This document shows positions 23,674 to 32,736 of a stretch of 64,000 nt of DNA, in pieces (the stretch's first letter is position 1; each line of letters begins with the position of its first letter). Made by a program: the position numbers and the translations under genes. The notes under the pieces were generated by a model. The model was not told the origin of the DNA, ran no database searches, and worked only from the letters and a program-made list of their open reading frames with translations. The stretch is from Rhodopirellula baltica SH 1 (GTDB lineage: Bacteria; Planctomycetota; Planctomycetia; Pirellulales; Pirellulaceae): positions 6,568,001 through 6,632,000 of the forward strand of contig NC_005027.1 of assembly GCF_000196115.1 (NCBI RefSeq), in the 5' to 3' direction.

Positions 23674-25143
23674 ATGATCTTGCCCAAACAAAGTCTCGCG
23701 GCATCTCTCATCGCCGTGTTTCTGATTTGCTCTCCAACGATCGCCGAATCGTCATCGCCGACTGCCGCCGAAATTCGTTCTGCCATCAAGGCCGATCTGA
23801 AAGACGCTGGGCGACTCAGCGAGAACAAGATCGAGGTGGCGGTTGAGTCGGGCATCATCACGCTGATCGGTACCGTCGTCAGTCTTCAAGACCGCCAAAT
23901 CGCCTCCTCAATCGCAAAGCGAACTCGCGGCGTCGAGGCGGTCCAGAACCGCATCCTCGTCGAGCGATCTGCGAGATCCGACTCCGAAATTCAATCCGAC
24001 GTGCAGAAAGTGTTGCTGATCAACCAAAGTGTTGAGCATCCTCCGATCACAACGGAAGTCTCCGGCGGCACAGTAGGACTTCTTGGCAAGGTTGATTCGT
24101 TGTCGCAGAAGCGGATTGCCGAGTTCGCCGCCGCTGGTGTTCGAGGCGTTTCCGAGGTCGACAATCAGATCACCGTTCGAATGTCTAGCGATCGGTCTGA
24201 TGAAGAATTGCGAGCGGAGATCAGCGCGCTGATCGTTCAGTCGGTCTACTTCGACAATGCCAATATTGACGTTCAGGTCGAAGACCATGTTGCAAAGCTG
24301 AGCGGTGCGGTAGGCTCGGTCACGGCAAAGGAACGGTTGGAGCAAGTTGCTGAAATTTGGGGTGTCGCTGCCGTTGATGTCAGTGGCGTTGAGGTTGACC
24401 CTGATAAGCTCGACGATTCACTACGCAAGCAACGCTATGCCGACGTCAGCGACAAGAGTATCACTGATGCGGTTCGCCGCTCATTTGAAGCGGATCCGTA
24501 TCTCTTCTCACGCGCGACGGGGATCGAAATTGTTGTTGACCAAGCCAAGGTGGAGTTGAGCGGCACCGTGGATCGCAGCTTCATTCGAACGCGTGCTGGT
24601 CAATTGGTTCATGGCGTCGTTGGCGTTCGTCGCATTGCCAACCAGTTGGAAGTTGAATATCCGGAAGAGAAACCATCCGACGAGACTATCATTGAAGAAA
24701 CGCAACAAGCTCTTGCACGCAGCGGTCATCTCGATCGTCGCGAGATTCGGGTCCATTGTGACCGCGCACACGTGAGCCTGTATGGTTTGGTGGATTCCGA
24801 GTTGGAGAAGCGTGTGGCTCACTCGATCGCGGACGGAGTAGCAGGTGTCGTTCACGTCAACAATTCACTTGCGGTCGAAGCCGAACCATCCGGCAAGAGC
24901 GATCAGCAGATCGAGAAAGATCTCAACCGCAAGCTCAAGTACGCTTTGTTGGACCGAAGCGACCAAATTGATGTTGTTGTAGAAGACGGCGTCGCCATCT
25001 TGCGAGGCCATGTCGACACGTGGTTGCAGTGGCAGACTGCGATGGACTTGACCGTCGAGGCGGGAGCTCATCATCCTCACAACATGATCCGAGTTCGCTA
25101 TCACCCGCCCCATTCTGGCATGCGGTACTTCATTCCTCAGTGA
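23674..25143 (+). CDS. Secreted protein with six BON domains
   Basis: The product has 489 residues. A signal peptide (MILPKQSLAASLIAVFLICS) is followed by six BON repeats of about 70-75 residues, each beginning with a helix (AEIRSAIK; SEIQSDVQ; EELRAEIS; KSITDAVR; ETIIEETQ; QQIEKDLN) and ending in a VRRIANQLEVE-like strand. BON domains typically bind membranes or periplasmic partners, as in OsmY, which has two. The frame is open to 23383 in the preceding gene, so the ATG at 23674 before the signal peptide is used. Confidence 0.85.
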   Translation: MILPKQSLAASLIAVFLICSPTIAESSSPTAAEIRSAIKADLKDAGRLSENKIEVAVESGIITLIGTVVSLQDRQIASSIAKRTRGVEAVQNRILVERSARSDSEIQSDVQKVLLINQSVEHPPITTEVSGGTVGLLGKVDSLSQKRIAEFAAAGVRGVSEVDNQITVRMSSDRSDEELRAEISALIVQSVYFDNANIDVQVEDHVAKLSGAVGSVTAKERLEQVAEIWGVAAVDVSGVEVDPDKLDDSLRKQRYADVSDKSITDAVRRSFEADPYLFSRATGIEIVVDQAKVELSGTVDRSFIRTRAGQLVHGVVGVRRIANQLEVEYPEEKPSDETIIEETQQALARSGHLDRREIRVHCDRAHVSLYGLVDSELEKRVAHSIADGVAGVVHVNNSLAVEAEPSGKSDQQIEKDLNRKLKYALLDRSDQIDVVVEDGVAILRGHVDTWLQWQTAMDLTVEAGAHHPHNMIRVRYHPPHSGMRYFIPQ

Positions 25144-25265
25144 GCTTCGCTTTTCGTTGAAGCTTGCCGACATTTTTAGTCGGAGGGAATCGTGGCCAAA
25201 GTCAAAACGGCTGATGAGGTACGCCGTGGTTGGCGGTGAATTTTATTAATATCCACGCTGCTTAG

Positions 25266-26808
25266 TACTACAGCGCTAAATGGTGTTGTAGAGGGCCGGG
25301 CTTTTCGCTGAGAATAGCAGCTGGAGATTTTGTTTGCTGCACGGAGAGCTTGGCATGGATGTCGCTGAACTGGAACAACTCGAAGATCGGTTAAATGCTT
25401 ACTTGGCTCGCTTTGGCGATTGTTTTCGACGAAGCGACACGAGGGCTCATTTGACGACCTATGTCCGTGGTCAACTTTCCGACCTGGACGCCAAGAGTGT
25501 GGAGCCGATTGCGTTGCAAGCCGGTACACCGGTGCGAACCTTGCAGGAATTTATCGCCCAGCATCGGTGGGACGAAGATGGACTTCGCAGGAGGCTGATC
25601 CACATCGTCCGTGATGAGCATGTCAACAAGAACACTGTCGCGATCATTGACGAAACCAGCGACGTCAAGAAGGGCGACAAAACGCCTGGCGTGCAACGAC
25701 AGTGGTGCGGCAAAGTCGGCAAGCAGGAGAACTGTATCGTCACGGTTCATCTGGCTGCGGCGAACGAAGACTTTCACTGCATGGTCGATGGTGAACTGTT
25801 CCTCCCCGAGAGCTGGAGTAACGACCGCGAGCGTTGTGCCGCCGCCGGCATTCCCGATGAGATGGTCTATCGCCCCAAGTGGCAGATCGCGTTGGAATTG
25901 CTTGATCGCAGTAAGGAGGAGGGGATTGAATATCCTTGGCTAACCGCTGACGAAGGCTACGGCGGTAAACCTGGATTCCTGGAAGCTCTTGCCGACCGCG
26001 ATCAGAAGTTTGTGCTTGAAGTGCCGCGAACGTTTTCGGTTTGGGAGAAGCATCCCGAAGTGACCGAGCAGCCCTATCGCAAGGGCGGCCGCGGCCGAGG
26101 TCGCAAGACACCCCGCGTCAAGAGCGGGGAAAGTTCGCCGCGAAGTGTTGAAACAGTGTTCTGGCACGGCGAAGCGATGAAAGCGAAACGCTGGAAACGC
26201 TACCGCGTCAAAGACGGCGAGAAAGGTCCCATCATCTGGGAAGCCAAGCGGGTTCGCGTCACACTCAAAGGCAGCGACGGACTACCGGGGCTGTCTCTGT
26301 GGTTGGTGGTCGCGAGAAACGTGCTTGACGGCGAACTGAAATTCTTCGTCAGCAACGCGAGCGAGTTCGCTTCGATGGCGATGCTGCTACAGGTTGCGTT
26401 TCAGCGATGGCGAGTGGAACGTTGTTTCGAGGATCAGAAACAAGAGGTCGGCTTAGACTGTTACGAGGGGCGCCGATATTTGGGTCTGAAACGCCACTTG
26501 ATCATCACGTCGTTGAGCTATCTGTTTCTTTCGCAAACCTGCCAGCAGGAGCGGGAAAAAAAATCCGGAGTGGACAATTCAGCAAATTCGCGACGCGGTC
26601 GACGCAATCGTTGTCAGCTGGTCACTCCCTCGTGAGAGTCGTCGCATGTTGCTTGATCAGGTCGCCTCACGGATCAACTACCATCAATCACGCAACGTAG
26701 CGGCTCGCATCAGCCATACGCAAACGAAGCTCGACAGATACGCCGAACTCGGTATCGACCCCGAAAGCATCACACGATGCCGATGGCCCAAAACTTAGCG
26801 CTGTAGTA
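25266..26808 (+). mobile_element. IS701-type insertion sequence
   Basis: A 1543-bp element with perfect 14-bp terminal inverted repeats, TACTACAGCGCTAA at 25266-25279 and its complement at 26795-26808. It is flanked by a 4-bp duplication TTAG (25262-25265 and 26809-26812), which fits the YTAR target known for the IS701 family. It holds one transposase gene, broken by a frameshift. It sits between the BON gene and the beta-helix gene, with both left intact. Confidence 0.9.
25355..26798 (+). pseudogene. IS701-family transposase with a frameshift
   Basis: A DDE transposase: first Asp in VAIIDETSDVKKG, second in WLTADEGYGG, and Glu in ERCFEDQKQEVGLDCYEG. The first frame ends at 26635 after an unrelated tail. 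Past a run of eight A (26556-26563) the other frame continues with NPEWTIQQIRDAVDAIVVSW to the stop TAG at 26796-26798 inside the right repeat. Seven A would keep one frame, so this is a 1-nt insertion or a transcriptional slippage site. The start is ATG 25355 after CGGAGAG. Confidence 0.85.
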
Positions 26809-26885
26809 TTAGCTAAGCGGCGGGAATGAAACCGGTGGACTTCGATCTTGCGTTCGGCCGGCTTCGGTTAGTTGGCATCGAGTCG

Positions 26886-28139
26886 CTATTCGGCGATGCC
26901 GTTGAATGCGGCGAGCAATTGATCGCGGTTCAGGTGTCTCCAAACCGGATGTCGTTGGTCGAGGCTTGGGAAACGTTTGAACAGTTCGGCAAGGTCAATG
27001 GAGTCGTTTAGCGTTTGCTGAACTCCGCCTACCCTTCCTTTGCCACGGTTGTTGCTGAACTGCACAAGTGCGTCGACTGGGATGCGAGCTGCCAACGCAC
27101 CGTCGCCGGCAACCATCACATTGTGCTGGATTCGAATCGGACCGCTGATTTGATTCGCACCGGAGCTTTCGCGAGGGTGGATGATCCGTATCGGTGCGGC
27201 CTTCCCGAGAGCCAAAAGAACGTTGCTCGTTATTTCCAGATTGCCAATGACGGCTTCTTGATGGTTTCGGCTGTAAAAACAGTTTGCAGTGCTTGCGATC
27301 CAATTGTTTCGCACGATGCAATCAGCCGCGACTTGCATCGTACAGTCGTTGGAGTCCCAGACAATATTCGATTCGACGTGATTGACCGGTTGTCCGGCAG
27401 TACCGTAGATGGTGATCGCCGGATAGTTGGTGTGATGGATGACGTTGCGTGCGATCAAGTTGCCATAGCTGCCCTGCTTGATCTCGATGCCATCGCCCTG
27501 ACTGATATCTGGGCCGTTCAGATGGTGGATGTAGTTGTCTGTCACTTCTGAATGATGAAAGACAGCCCCGCCGTTGTTCGCTCCCAAATAGAACGCTTCG
27601 CCATGGCCGCTGGTGTGATGGATGTGGTTGAAGCGAAAAATCATCCCACGGTAATCATCTCCAGGATGGTTGCAGGTAACCGCGACGCCACCGATATGGT
27701 GAATGTGAAGACTTTCGATCGCGATCGATTCCGCACGGTGCGAGTCGGAGCTTTGGATTCGGATCGCCGTCGCTCCGCCCGTGATTTCCAAACCTTCCAA
27801 CTTCAGATTCTGCGCTCCTTCCAAGTTGATCGTGTTCTGTTTTGCGTCGGGCCGGTGAAAGATCACTTTGGCTTCGTCTTCCGCACGGATCAAAATGGGT
27901 TGCTCCGCGGTTCCACGATGCGACATCACCAATCGTCGTGAATCGGTGTAGGTGCCATCGACCAAAGTCACAACGTCCCCGGGTCGCAAAGCATCACCGC
28001 TTAGCAGTTCAAACCAATCTTTTTCGGGACCGATGCGGAAGTGTTCGGCAGAGACCGGCATTGAAGACCAAACCATCAGCAGCAATGCGGCTAGCACTGA
28101 AAGCACTCTATCGCTCGGTATCGTTGTCAGACTTCGCAT
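26886..28139 (-). CDS. Secreted right-handed beta-helix protein, polysaccharide lyase-like
   Basis: The product has 417 residues. A signal peptide (to about SMPVSA, residue 31) is followed by a parallel beta-helix with many His/Asn turns (IHHIGGVAVTCNH; RFNHIHHTSGHG; EVTDNYIHHLNG; RNVIHHTNYP). The fold and the opening FRIGPEKDWFELLSGDALRPGD resemble PL6-type alginate lyases or related secreted enzymes, so it may degrade algal polysaccharide. Catalytic residues could not be confirmed. The IS right end is 78 bp past its stop. Confidence 0.75.
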   Translation of the reverse strand: MRSLTTIPSDRVLSVLAALLLMVWSSMPVSAEHFRIGPEKDWFELLSGDALRPGDVVTLVDGTYTDSRRLVMSHRGTAEQPILIRAEDEAKVIFHRPDAKQNTINLEGAQNLKLEGLEITGGATAIRIQSSDSHRAESIAIESLHIHHIGGVAVTCNHPGDDYRGMIFRFNHIHHTSGHGEAFYLGANNGGAVFHHSEVTDNYIHHLNGPDISQGDGIEIKQGSYGNLIARNVIHHTNYPAITIYGTAGQPVNHVESNIVWDSNDCTMQVAADCIVRNNWIASTANCFYSRNHQEAVIGNLEITSNVLLALGKAAPIRIIHPRESSGANQISGPIRIQHNVMVAGDGALAARIPVDALVQFSNNRGKGRVGGVQQTLNDSIDLAELFKRFPSLDQRHPVWRHLNRDQLLAAFNGIAE

Positions 28140-28491
28140 GCGGTTTCAACTCCTAGGAACGCCACGCATATCTTTGGTCCATAGCAATCCGGCTTCGATC
28201 AAGGACGACATTCGAATCGGCATCCGGAAGCGTCGCCTCGGTTGAACGCCACGACGTGTCGCGTGCTGGATACTATATCCAGTTGATCATCACTGCGGCG
28301 TTGCCGGCCAGGGTGGTTGTGATCCTTGGCATCCGACTCAACGTCGAGCGTGCTGGAGCGAAACAAGTCGCGTGCGTGCAGGCCTCGTCTACGAACGATC
28401 AAGGAAGCAAGATGTTCGTTTGAATATGGTGAAATCAAACGTTCTGCAGGTCGTGTTTCCGCACGCGACCCAGACGCGTTCGACGAACAAT
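28140..28491. other. Intergenic region, nothing recognised
   Basis: 352 bp without a credible gene or repeat. The promoter for the beta-helix gene must be near 28140-28200. A short palindrome (CTGGATA, then TATCCAG) occurs at about 28266-28279. Confidence 0.4.
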
Positions 28492-28827
28492 TTAGGTTCG
28501 TTTGAGAATGTATTGCTTCAGCAAGTTCCACCAGTGAATCGAGAGTTTGGCCGGCAGGTTACCTGCGTTGGAAACTCTTGTGATGACATGGTCGTTGTGT
28601 TTGACAATGATGTTTTGCCGAGTTGCGTCTGCTATCGCAACGAGCCCGAATTTGGAGGTTCGGGCATTTTTCAGCGAGACTCGGGGAAGAGACCCGCTGG
28701 ACTCGATCAAAATTGTGTCGCCATCCGTCGTGAACATCTCCACGACTTGAACGACGTGGGATTGATCGAAACGTTCCAGCTTCAAGTCGGCTTCGATCGA
28801 TACGCTTTGACCTGACTTACGAGTCAT
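28492..28827 (-). CDS. Hypothetical protein
   Basis: The product has 111 residues, soluble, with no family recognised. It is a mostly beta-strand-like sequence (TILIESSGSLPRVSL; NIIVKHNDHVITRV). Its ATG overlaps the stop of the gene upstream (ATGA, 28824-28827), so the two are a coupled pair. Confidence 0.55.
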   Translation of the reverse strand: MTRKSGQSVSIEADLKLERFDQSHVVQVVEMFTTDGDTILIESSGSLPRVSLKNARTSKFGLVAIADATRQNIIVKHNDHVITRVSNAGNLPAKLSIHWWNLLKQYILKRT

Positions 28828-29036
28828 TTGCTGCCTGACAGGTCGCGGGTGCGAACCTTCAGGACACCGTTGAGCTTCCAGTGTGCGTGTTCCACGCTGT
28901 CGTTGCCGGTTTTTGCGGGCACAAAGACTTCCATGTTTTCAAAGTCGTAGGAGATCTCTGCATTCCGACCGGTCAAGGCGTCATAAAGTCCGACCGCCAA
29001 CTCCGGCCAAGTGTGTGTTCCTTGTTTGTCAGTCAT
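28824..29036 (-). CDS. Small hypothetical protein
   Basis: The product has 70 residues: TWPELAVGLYDALTGRNAEI then YDFENMEVFVPAKTG. There is no signal or membrane segment and no family recognised. An AGGA site six bases before ATG 29036 supports this start over an ATG four codons upstream. It is coupled to the next gene by ATGA. Confidence 0.6.
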   Translation of the reverse strand: MTDKQGTHTWPELAVGLYDALTGRNAEISYDFENMEVFVPAKTGNDSVEHAHWKLNGVLKVRTRDLSGSK

Positions 29037-29247
29037 TGCATTCCTCATCGTTTGTTGAGTGTGGTGATTTCTAAGCCGACGAACTTTAGAATGGCGGCAA
29101 GCTGCAGGCTGCGGTGGTAGGGCTTTGCAATCTCGTACCCTGCGACAATGGCGACACCCGGTTGCAATGTCTTCACGCGATAAGAAGGCTTATGGCTTCG
29201 TTGTCCACGGCTAAACTTTTTCTGTATGCGCTTCGACGTTCCGAAGC

Positions 29248-29562
29248 TTGACTCTGCTCAGCAAACTCGTGAAGAAGAATACGGACGTGAGACGCGACCC
29301 GAAGGAATTGTCGCGAGCCGAAATCGATCGTGTCATCATGATGGCTTGGGAGGATCGGACGAGCTTCGACGCCATTCAAACACAGTTTTCTCTTTCTCAT
29401 GGCGATGTCATTCGATTGATGCGTCAAGAGATGAAGCCTCGTTCGTTTCGCATGTGGCGAAAGCGGACTGCGGGGCGGGCAACGAAACATGAGGCGACGT
29501 TCTCAAGTCAGCACGGTGAAAATCGTTGTCGACGCTTTCGTGCCAAGTCGCAACGAGGTTAG
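29248..29562 (+). CDS. TIGR03643/DUF2805-family protein
   Basis: About 104 residues. The core (ELSRAEIDRVIMMAWEDRTS, then FSLSHGDVIRLMRQEMKP and SFRMWRKRTAGRATKH) matches a small conserved bacterial family of unknown role with a helix-turn-helix look. The start is uncertain: the frame opens with TTG at 29248, and GTG codons at 29269 and 29290 are alternatives. Its end overlaps by 4 bp the end of the convergent sigma-factor gene. Confidence 0.75.
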   Translation: MTLLSKLVKKNTDVRRDPKELSRAEIDRVIMMAWEDRTSFDAIQTQFSLSHGDVIRLMRQEMKPRSFRMWRKRTAGRATKHEATFSSQHGENRCRRFRAKSQRG

Positions 29563-31262
29563 CGATCAGAGGGCGTTTGTAGTTTGGAAATAGTGATTCG
29601 CGTGACCACCGCGATAACAACCAAGATGATTATCACAAGGACATTGATTTGAAAGGCGAAGTCTGGCGTGTAGCCCTCGGCGATCTTGGTCAACCAGTGC
29701 TGGTTGATCGTTGCAACCGCAGCCTCGCTTGTATCGCCTGAGAAGACGGTGGCTCCCTTTGCGGAACCCATGGACGCTGCGACGCCGCCCGCTGCCATTT
29801 TGATTCCGAATGCCGCACCACCAACCGCATGACCGCCGAGAGCGAGTCCTCCGAGCGACCACCATCCCACTGCGAGTCCACCAAGGCTGATCAGGCCAAT
29901 GGATAGGCCACCCATCGAGATGACACCGATACTCATCGCACCGACAGAGACAATTCCGATTGGGCGACTTCCCATCGCGATCGCGGCAATTGATTTGTCC
30001 CCCATTGCGAAGAACCATCCGTAGGCAACGTCGCCGATGGCAATCCAGCCTCTTGCCACGCCGGGGCGAAGAGCGATTCCACCTGCGTCGCGGGGGCTGA
30101 ACTGGATGTCCAGCAACGGCCGACCAAGCAACCTGCGTCCACTGGTCCATGACCGTCCGCAGCATGATTGCGATTGTTGAAACGCTGCTGCTCTGGGTTC
30201 GAGCTCATCGCCAGCGAGCTTGGCGGCTTCTCCTAATCGCCGGTACTGACGCATCATTAAGATCACGACTCCCATCAGTAACAATTGAAAGCCAACGATG
30301 AGGCTCAGCAAAAACAGGGCGTAGGTGGTGCCAGCAAACGGCGAATCAGAGGTTTGAATCGCGACAAGGTACGATAGCGCCGCAATGAATCCTCCGATCA
30401 ACAACAACGTGACGATGGTCCAACGCACGATCGATCGTTTCTGTGAGGCGTAGGGTGCGTTGCGATGAGTGAAGTAGGTGCCAATGCCACCACCAAGCAA
30501 CCCGCCCAGCGTGCCTAGGACGGCTCCCGACAATCCGGCGGCTGCGGCACCGCCAGCCAGCTTTCCCACCGTCGCGGCCCCGGAAGTTTTGGTGCTGGAT
30601 ATGGCGGCGGTTGCTGCGATTGCCGCGCTCGCGTTGCCTGGCATCGCACCCATGACGCACGCGGTGAATGCCGCCGTCGGAGCGGTCCCCTTGAGCGTTG
30701 ATTCAACCAGTCTCTGCACCTCGTTTCTCAGCATCTGACGACCGCGAGTCAAACGCTGGCGAACGGTCGCTTCCGATTCACCAATCGATTCCGCCACCAT
30801 CGCAACAGATTGTTCGCCACGATAGTACAGCACCATCGTCTCGCGGTATTTCTCCGGCAAGCCATCCAGCGTGGCCCAGACGAGTTGACGCTCTTCTTCT
30901 TGTGCCAATGCGTCCACCGGCAGCGGATCGGTGTCAGTCCCTTCCGTATCGTGTGTTGCGTCAAAATGTTCTTCAAGTCGTTTGCTTTTCCGTACAATGT
31001 CGAGTGCCCGGTGACGAGCGATCGAGCACACCCAGCTTGCAAATTTTGCCGGATCACGGAGCGTGTCCCGCTTCTTCCACGCCTCCAAAAATGCTTCTTG
31101 GCCAGCGTCTTCACTGCGGGCGAAATCCCCAAGCACGCTGTACGCGACACCGGTGACCATTCCGCTGTAGTGTCCAACGAGTTGTCCAAACGCCGCTTGA
31201 TCGCCGCTTAAAGCGAGCCCCACTAATTCATGAACTTCCACATTTTTGACGGTTGGTGTCAC
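29559..31262 (-). CDS. ECF sigma factor fused to a membrane domain
   Basis: The product has 567 residues. Residues 1-185 are an ECF sigma factor: region 2 (GQEAFLEAWKKRDTLRDPAKF) and region 4 (LPEKYRETMVLYYRGEQSVA, then SEATVRQRLTRGRQML). Ala/Gly-rich and hydrophobic segments follow, with two strong membrane helices (about 280-305 and 315-340). Then comes a striking array with repeating Gly, Ser and hydrophobic residues (IGIVSVGAMSIGVISMGGLS and onward, about 405-490), and a final helix near 540-560. The sigma domain is thus probably tethered to the membrane and may be released or gated by a signal. Confidence 0.85.
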   Translation of the reverse strand: MTPTVKNVEVHELVGLALSGDQAAFGQLVGHYSGMVTGVAYSVLGDFARSEDAGQEAFLEAWKKRDTLRDPAKFASWVCSIARHRALDIVRKSKRLEEHFDATHDTEGTDTDPLPVDALAQEEERQLVWATLDGLPEKYRETMVLYYRGEQSVAMVAESIGESEATVRQRLTRGRQMLRNEVQRLVESTLKGTAPTAAFTACVMGAMPGNASAAIAATAAISSTKTSGAATVGKLAGGAAAAGLSGAVLGTLGGLLGGGIGTYFTHRNAPYASQKRSIVRWTIVTLLLIGGFIAALSYLVAIQTSDSPFAGTTYALFLLSLIVGFQLLLMGVVILMMRQYRRLGEAAKLAGDELEPRAAAFQQSQSCCGRSWTSGRRLLGRPLLDIQFSPRDAGGIALRPGVARGWIAIGDVAYGWFFAMGDKSIAAIAMGSRPIGIVSVGAMSIGVISMGGLSIGLISLGGLAVGWWSLGGLALGGHAVGGAAFGIKMAAGGVAASMGSAKGATVFSGDTSEAAVATINQHWLTKIAEGYTPDFAFQINVLVIIILVVIAVVTRITISKLQTPSDR

Positions 31263-31395
31263 GAATTTTTTCCTCGAAGTGATATGAAGCCGAACTGACT
31301 ATCAATTGGTCGAGTCGAGGTGCGCTTCTGTGACGACATTTTCACTCTGCGTTCAAAACTTTTTTTGTTGCATGGATTCGCCCAGCAAATCGACG

Positions 31396-31525
31396 CTAAG
31401 CAGGTAGGCAGGTGTCATCGGGTATGTGAGCCGTTTGGCGTTAGCCACGGTTCCAACGCAAAACCGGGGCTAACGCCCAAACGGCTCACATAGTGAAACC
31501 CAATCATTCCTGCGTACCTGCTTAG
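31396..31525. repeat. 130-bp palindromic MITE-like element
   Basis: Outer arms CTAAGCAGGTAGGCAGG (31396-31412) and CCTGCGTACCTGCTTAG (31509-31525) match in 16 of 17. Inner arms at 31425-31446 and 31468-31490 (TGTGAGCCGTTTGG, then GCGTTAGCC) match except for one extra base. It has no coding capacity. A related half copy is at 39786-39835. The rest of the 31263-31655 gap shows nothing else. Confidence 0.8.
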
Positions 31526-31655
31526 GAGTTTGCTTCCGCTTCGAGTTTGGCACAGCAATGCCGCGTCAGTCCGGGCCGAACCGTATGACTGCAAGTGGAG
31601 GAGGAAACAAGTCAACGGCTGGTTCGTTGGCGACGGTTCAAGCGTTTTGCATTCC

Positions 31656-32402
31656 TCAATTGTCGGGGGCGTCTTGCTCCGTTTCAATCTGACCACTTCG
31701 TTGAAATCGCCGCGCGAGCAACCAACATGAAAGCGCCCAGGTCAAACCTGCAATCCATCCAGCCAGAACATCCGTTGGATAGTGGACACCCAGGTAGACT
31801 CGGCTGACACCGACGATCAACGTCAGAACGCAGGCAACCGCGAGCGTGTAGATTCGTAAAGTCTGGCGAGGCAGAACACTGGCAAGCAAAGAACCGAGCG
31901 TGAGGTAAACGACCGCGGATAGCATGGAGTGTCCGCTGGGAAAGCTGCTTGTGTGGACAATCGACAGATGGGGAACCATGTCCGGACGGGGGCGATCAAA
32001 CAGATGTTTCAGCGAGAGGCTAATGACCAAGCCTCCCAAAGTGGATGCGATCAGAAAGACCGTCATGTGTCGCTTGCGATCGAGCCAAAGGTAGCCGGCG
32101 ATGACGATGGTAAAGAGAGACAGCGCACCGATGCCACCCAAAGCGGTCGCGTCACGTCCCATCTCTTGCAAGAACGGCGGCCCGATGGGTTGAGCCGGGT
32201 TGTCCGGTTGTCGCATCGCTCGCACCGCCCATTCATCGAATGCTTTTGTTTCGCCTTCGATCACCTCACCCGCGATTTGAGCGAACGTCCAGATGCCACC
32301 CACGACCAGCAACACGACGACCAACAGAATCGGTTCACGTCCGCGTAGCCAACGAAGCCACCGCGACAACGTCGTGTAGGCTTTCGTTCGAGCTGTCTTC
32401 AT
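31656..32402 (-). CDS. PAP2-family membrane phosphatase
   Basis: The product has 248 residues with about six membrane helices. The three phosphatase motifs are present: KHLFDRPRP, SSFPSGHS, and SRVYLGVHYPTDVLAG. It probably removes phosphate from a lipid substrate such as phosphatidic acid or undecaprenyl pyrophosphate, at the outer face of the inner membrane. Size is typical. Confidence 0.92.
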   Translation of the reverse strand: MKTARTKAYTTLSRWLRWLRGREPILLVVVLLVVGGIWTFAQIAGEVIEGETKAFDEWAVRAMRQPDNPAQPIGPPFLQEMGRDATALGGIGALSLFTIVIAGYLWLDRKRHMTVFLIASTLGGLVISLSLKHLFDRPRPDMVPHLSIVHTSSFPSGHSMLSAVVYLTLGSLLASVLPRQTLRIYTLAVACVLTLIVGVSRVYLGVHYPTDVLAGWIAGLTWALSCWLLARRFQRSGQIETEQDAPDN

Positions 32403-32736
32403 GACGAATCTTTTGCAGGTGGGATGTGTGTCGCGTCGCCGAGCAAGTTTGAATCGCTCGCGCGGTAAGATTCATACTTTGCAGCACATTGTCTCCGCAA
32501 CCAAGTCCTGTCATCGAAAGACATCGGTGAGTCATTCGATGACGGCGTTGATGTTCTCCGAGTGGCGATCACGGACGCAACTCGAAAGTGTGATTAAGGA
32601 AATTACGGCGGCCGTAAAACGTGCACCTTGACGTGGATGTTTAAATGTGTACCTTTGGGTGATTGTATCAGGGCGACGTTTTTGATGTCGTCCAAGTATT
32701 CCCCACCGCTTGCGTTCCTCTACGAAGGCCCCGCCC
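32403..32736. promoter_or_regulatory. Upstream region of flavohemoglobin gene
   Basis: 334 bp between divergent genes. The pair GTGCACCTT (32622-32630) and GTGTACCTT (32647-32655) forms a 25-bp-spaced direct repeat. Between them GGATGTTTAAATG gives an imperfect AT-centred dyad faintly like NsrR/Rrf2-type operators. This is a weak candidate for nitric-oxide control of hmp. No gene is present. Confidence 0.35.

Noticed and set aside
27015-27551. 178-codon plus-strand frame
   Set aside because: Antisense to the beta-helix gene; its apparent regularity comes from that gene's repeats.
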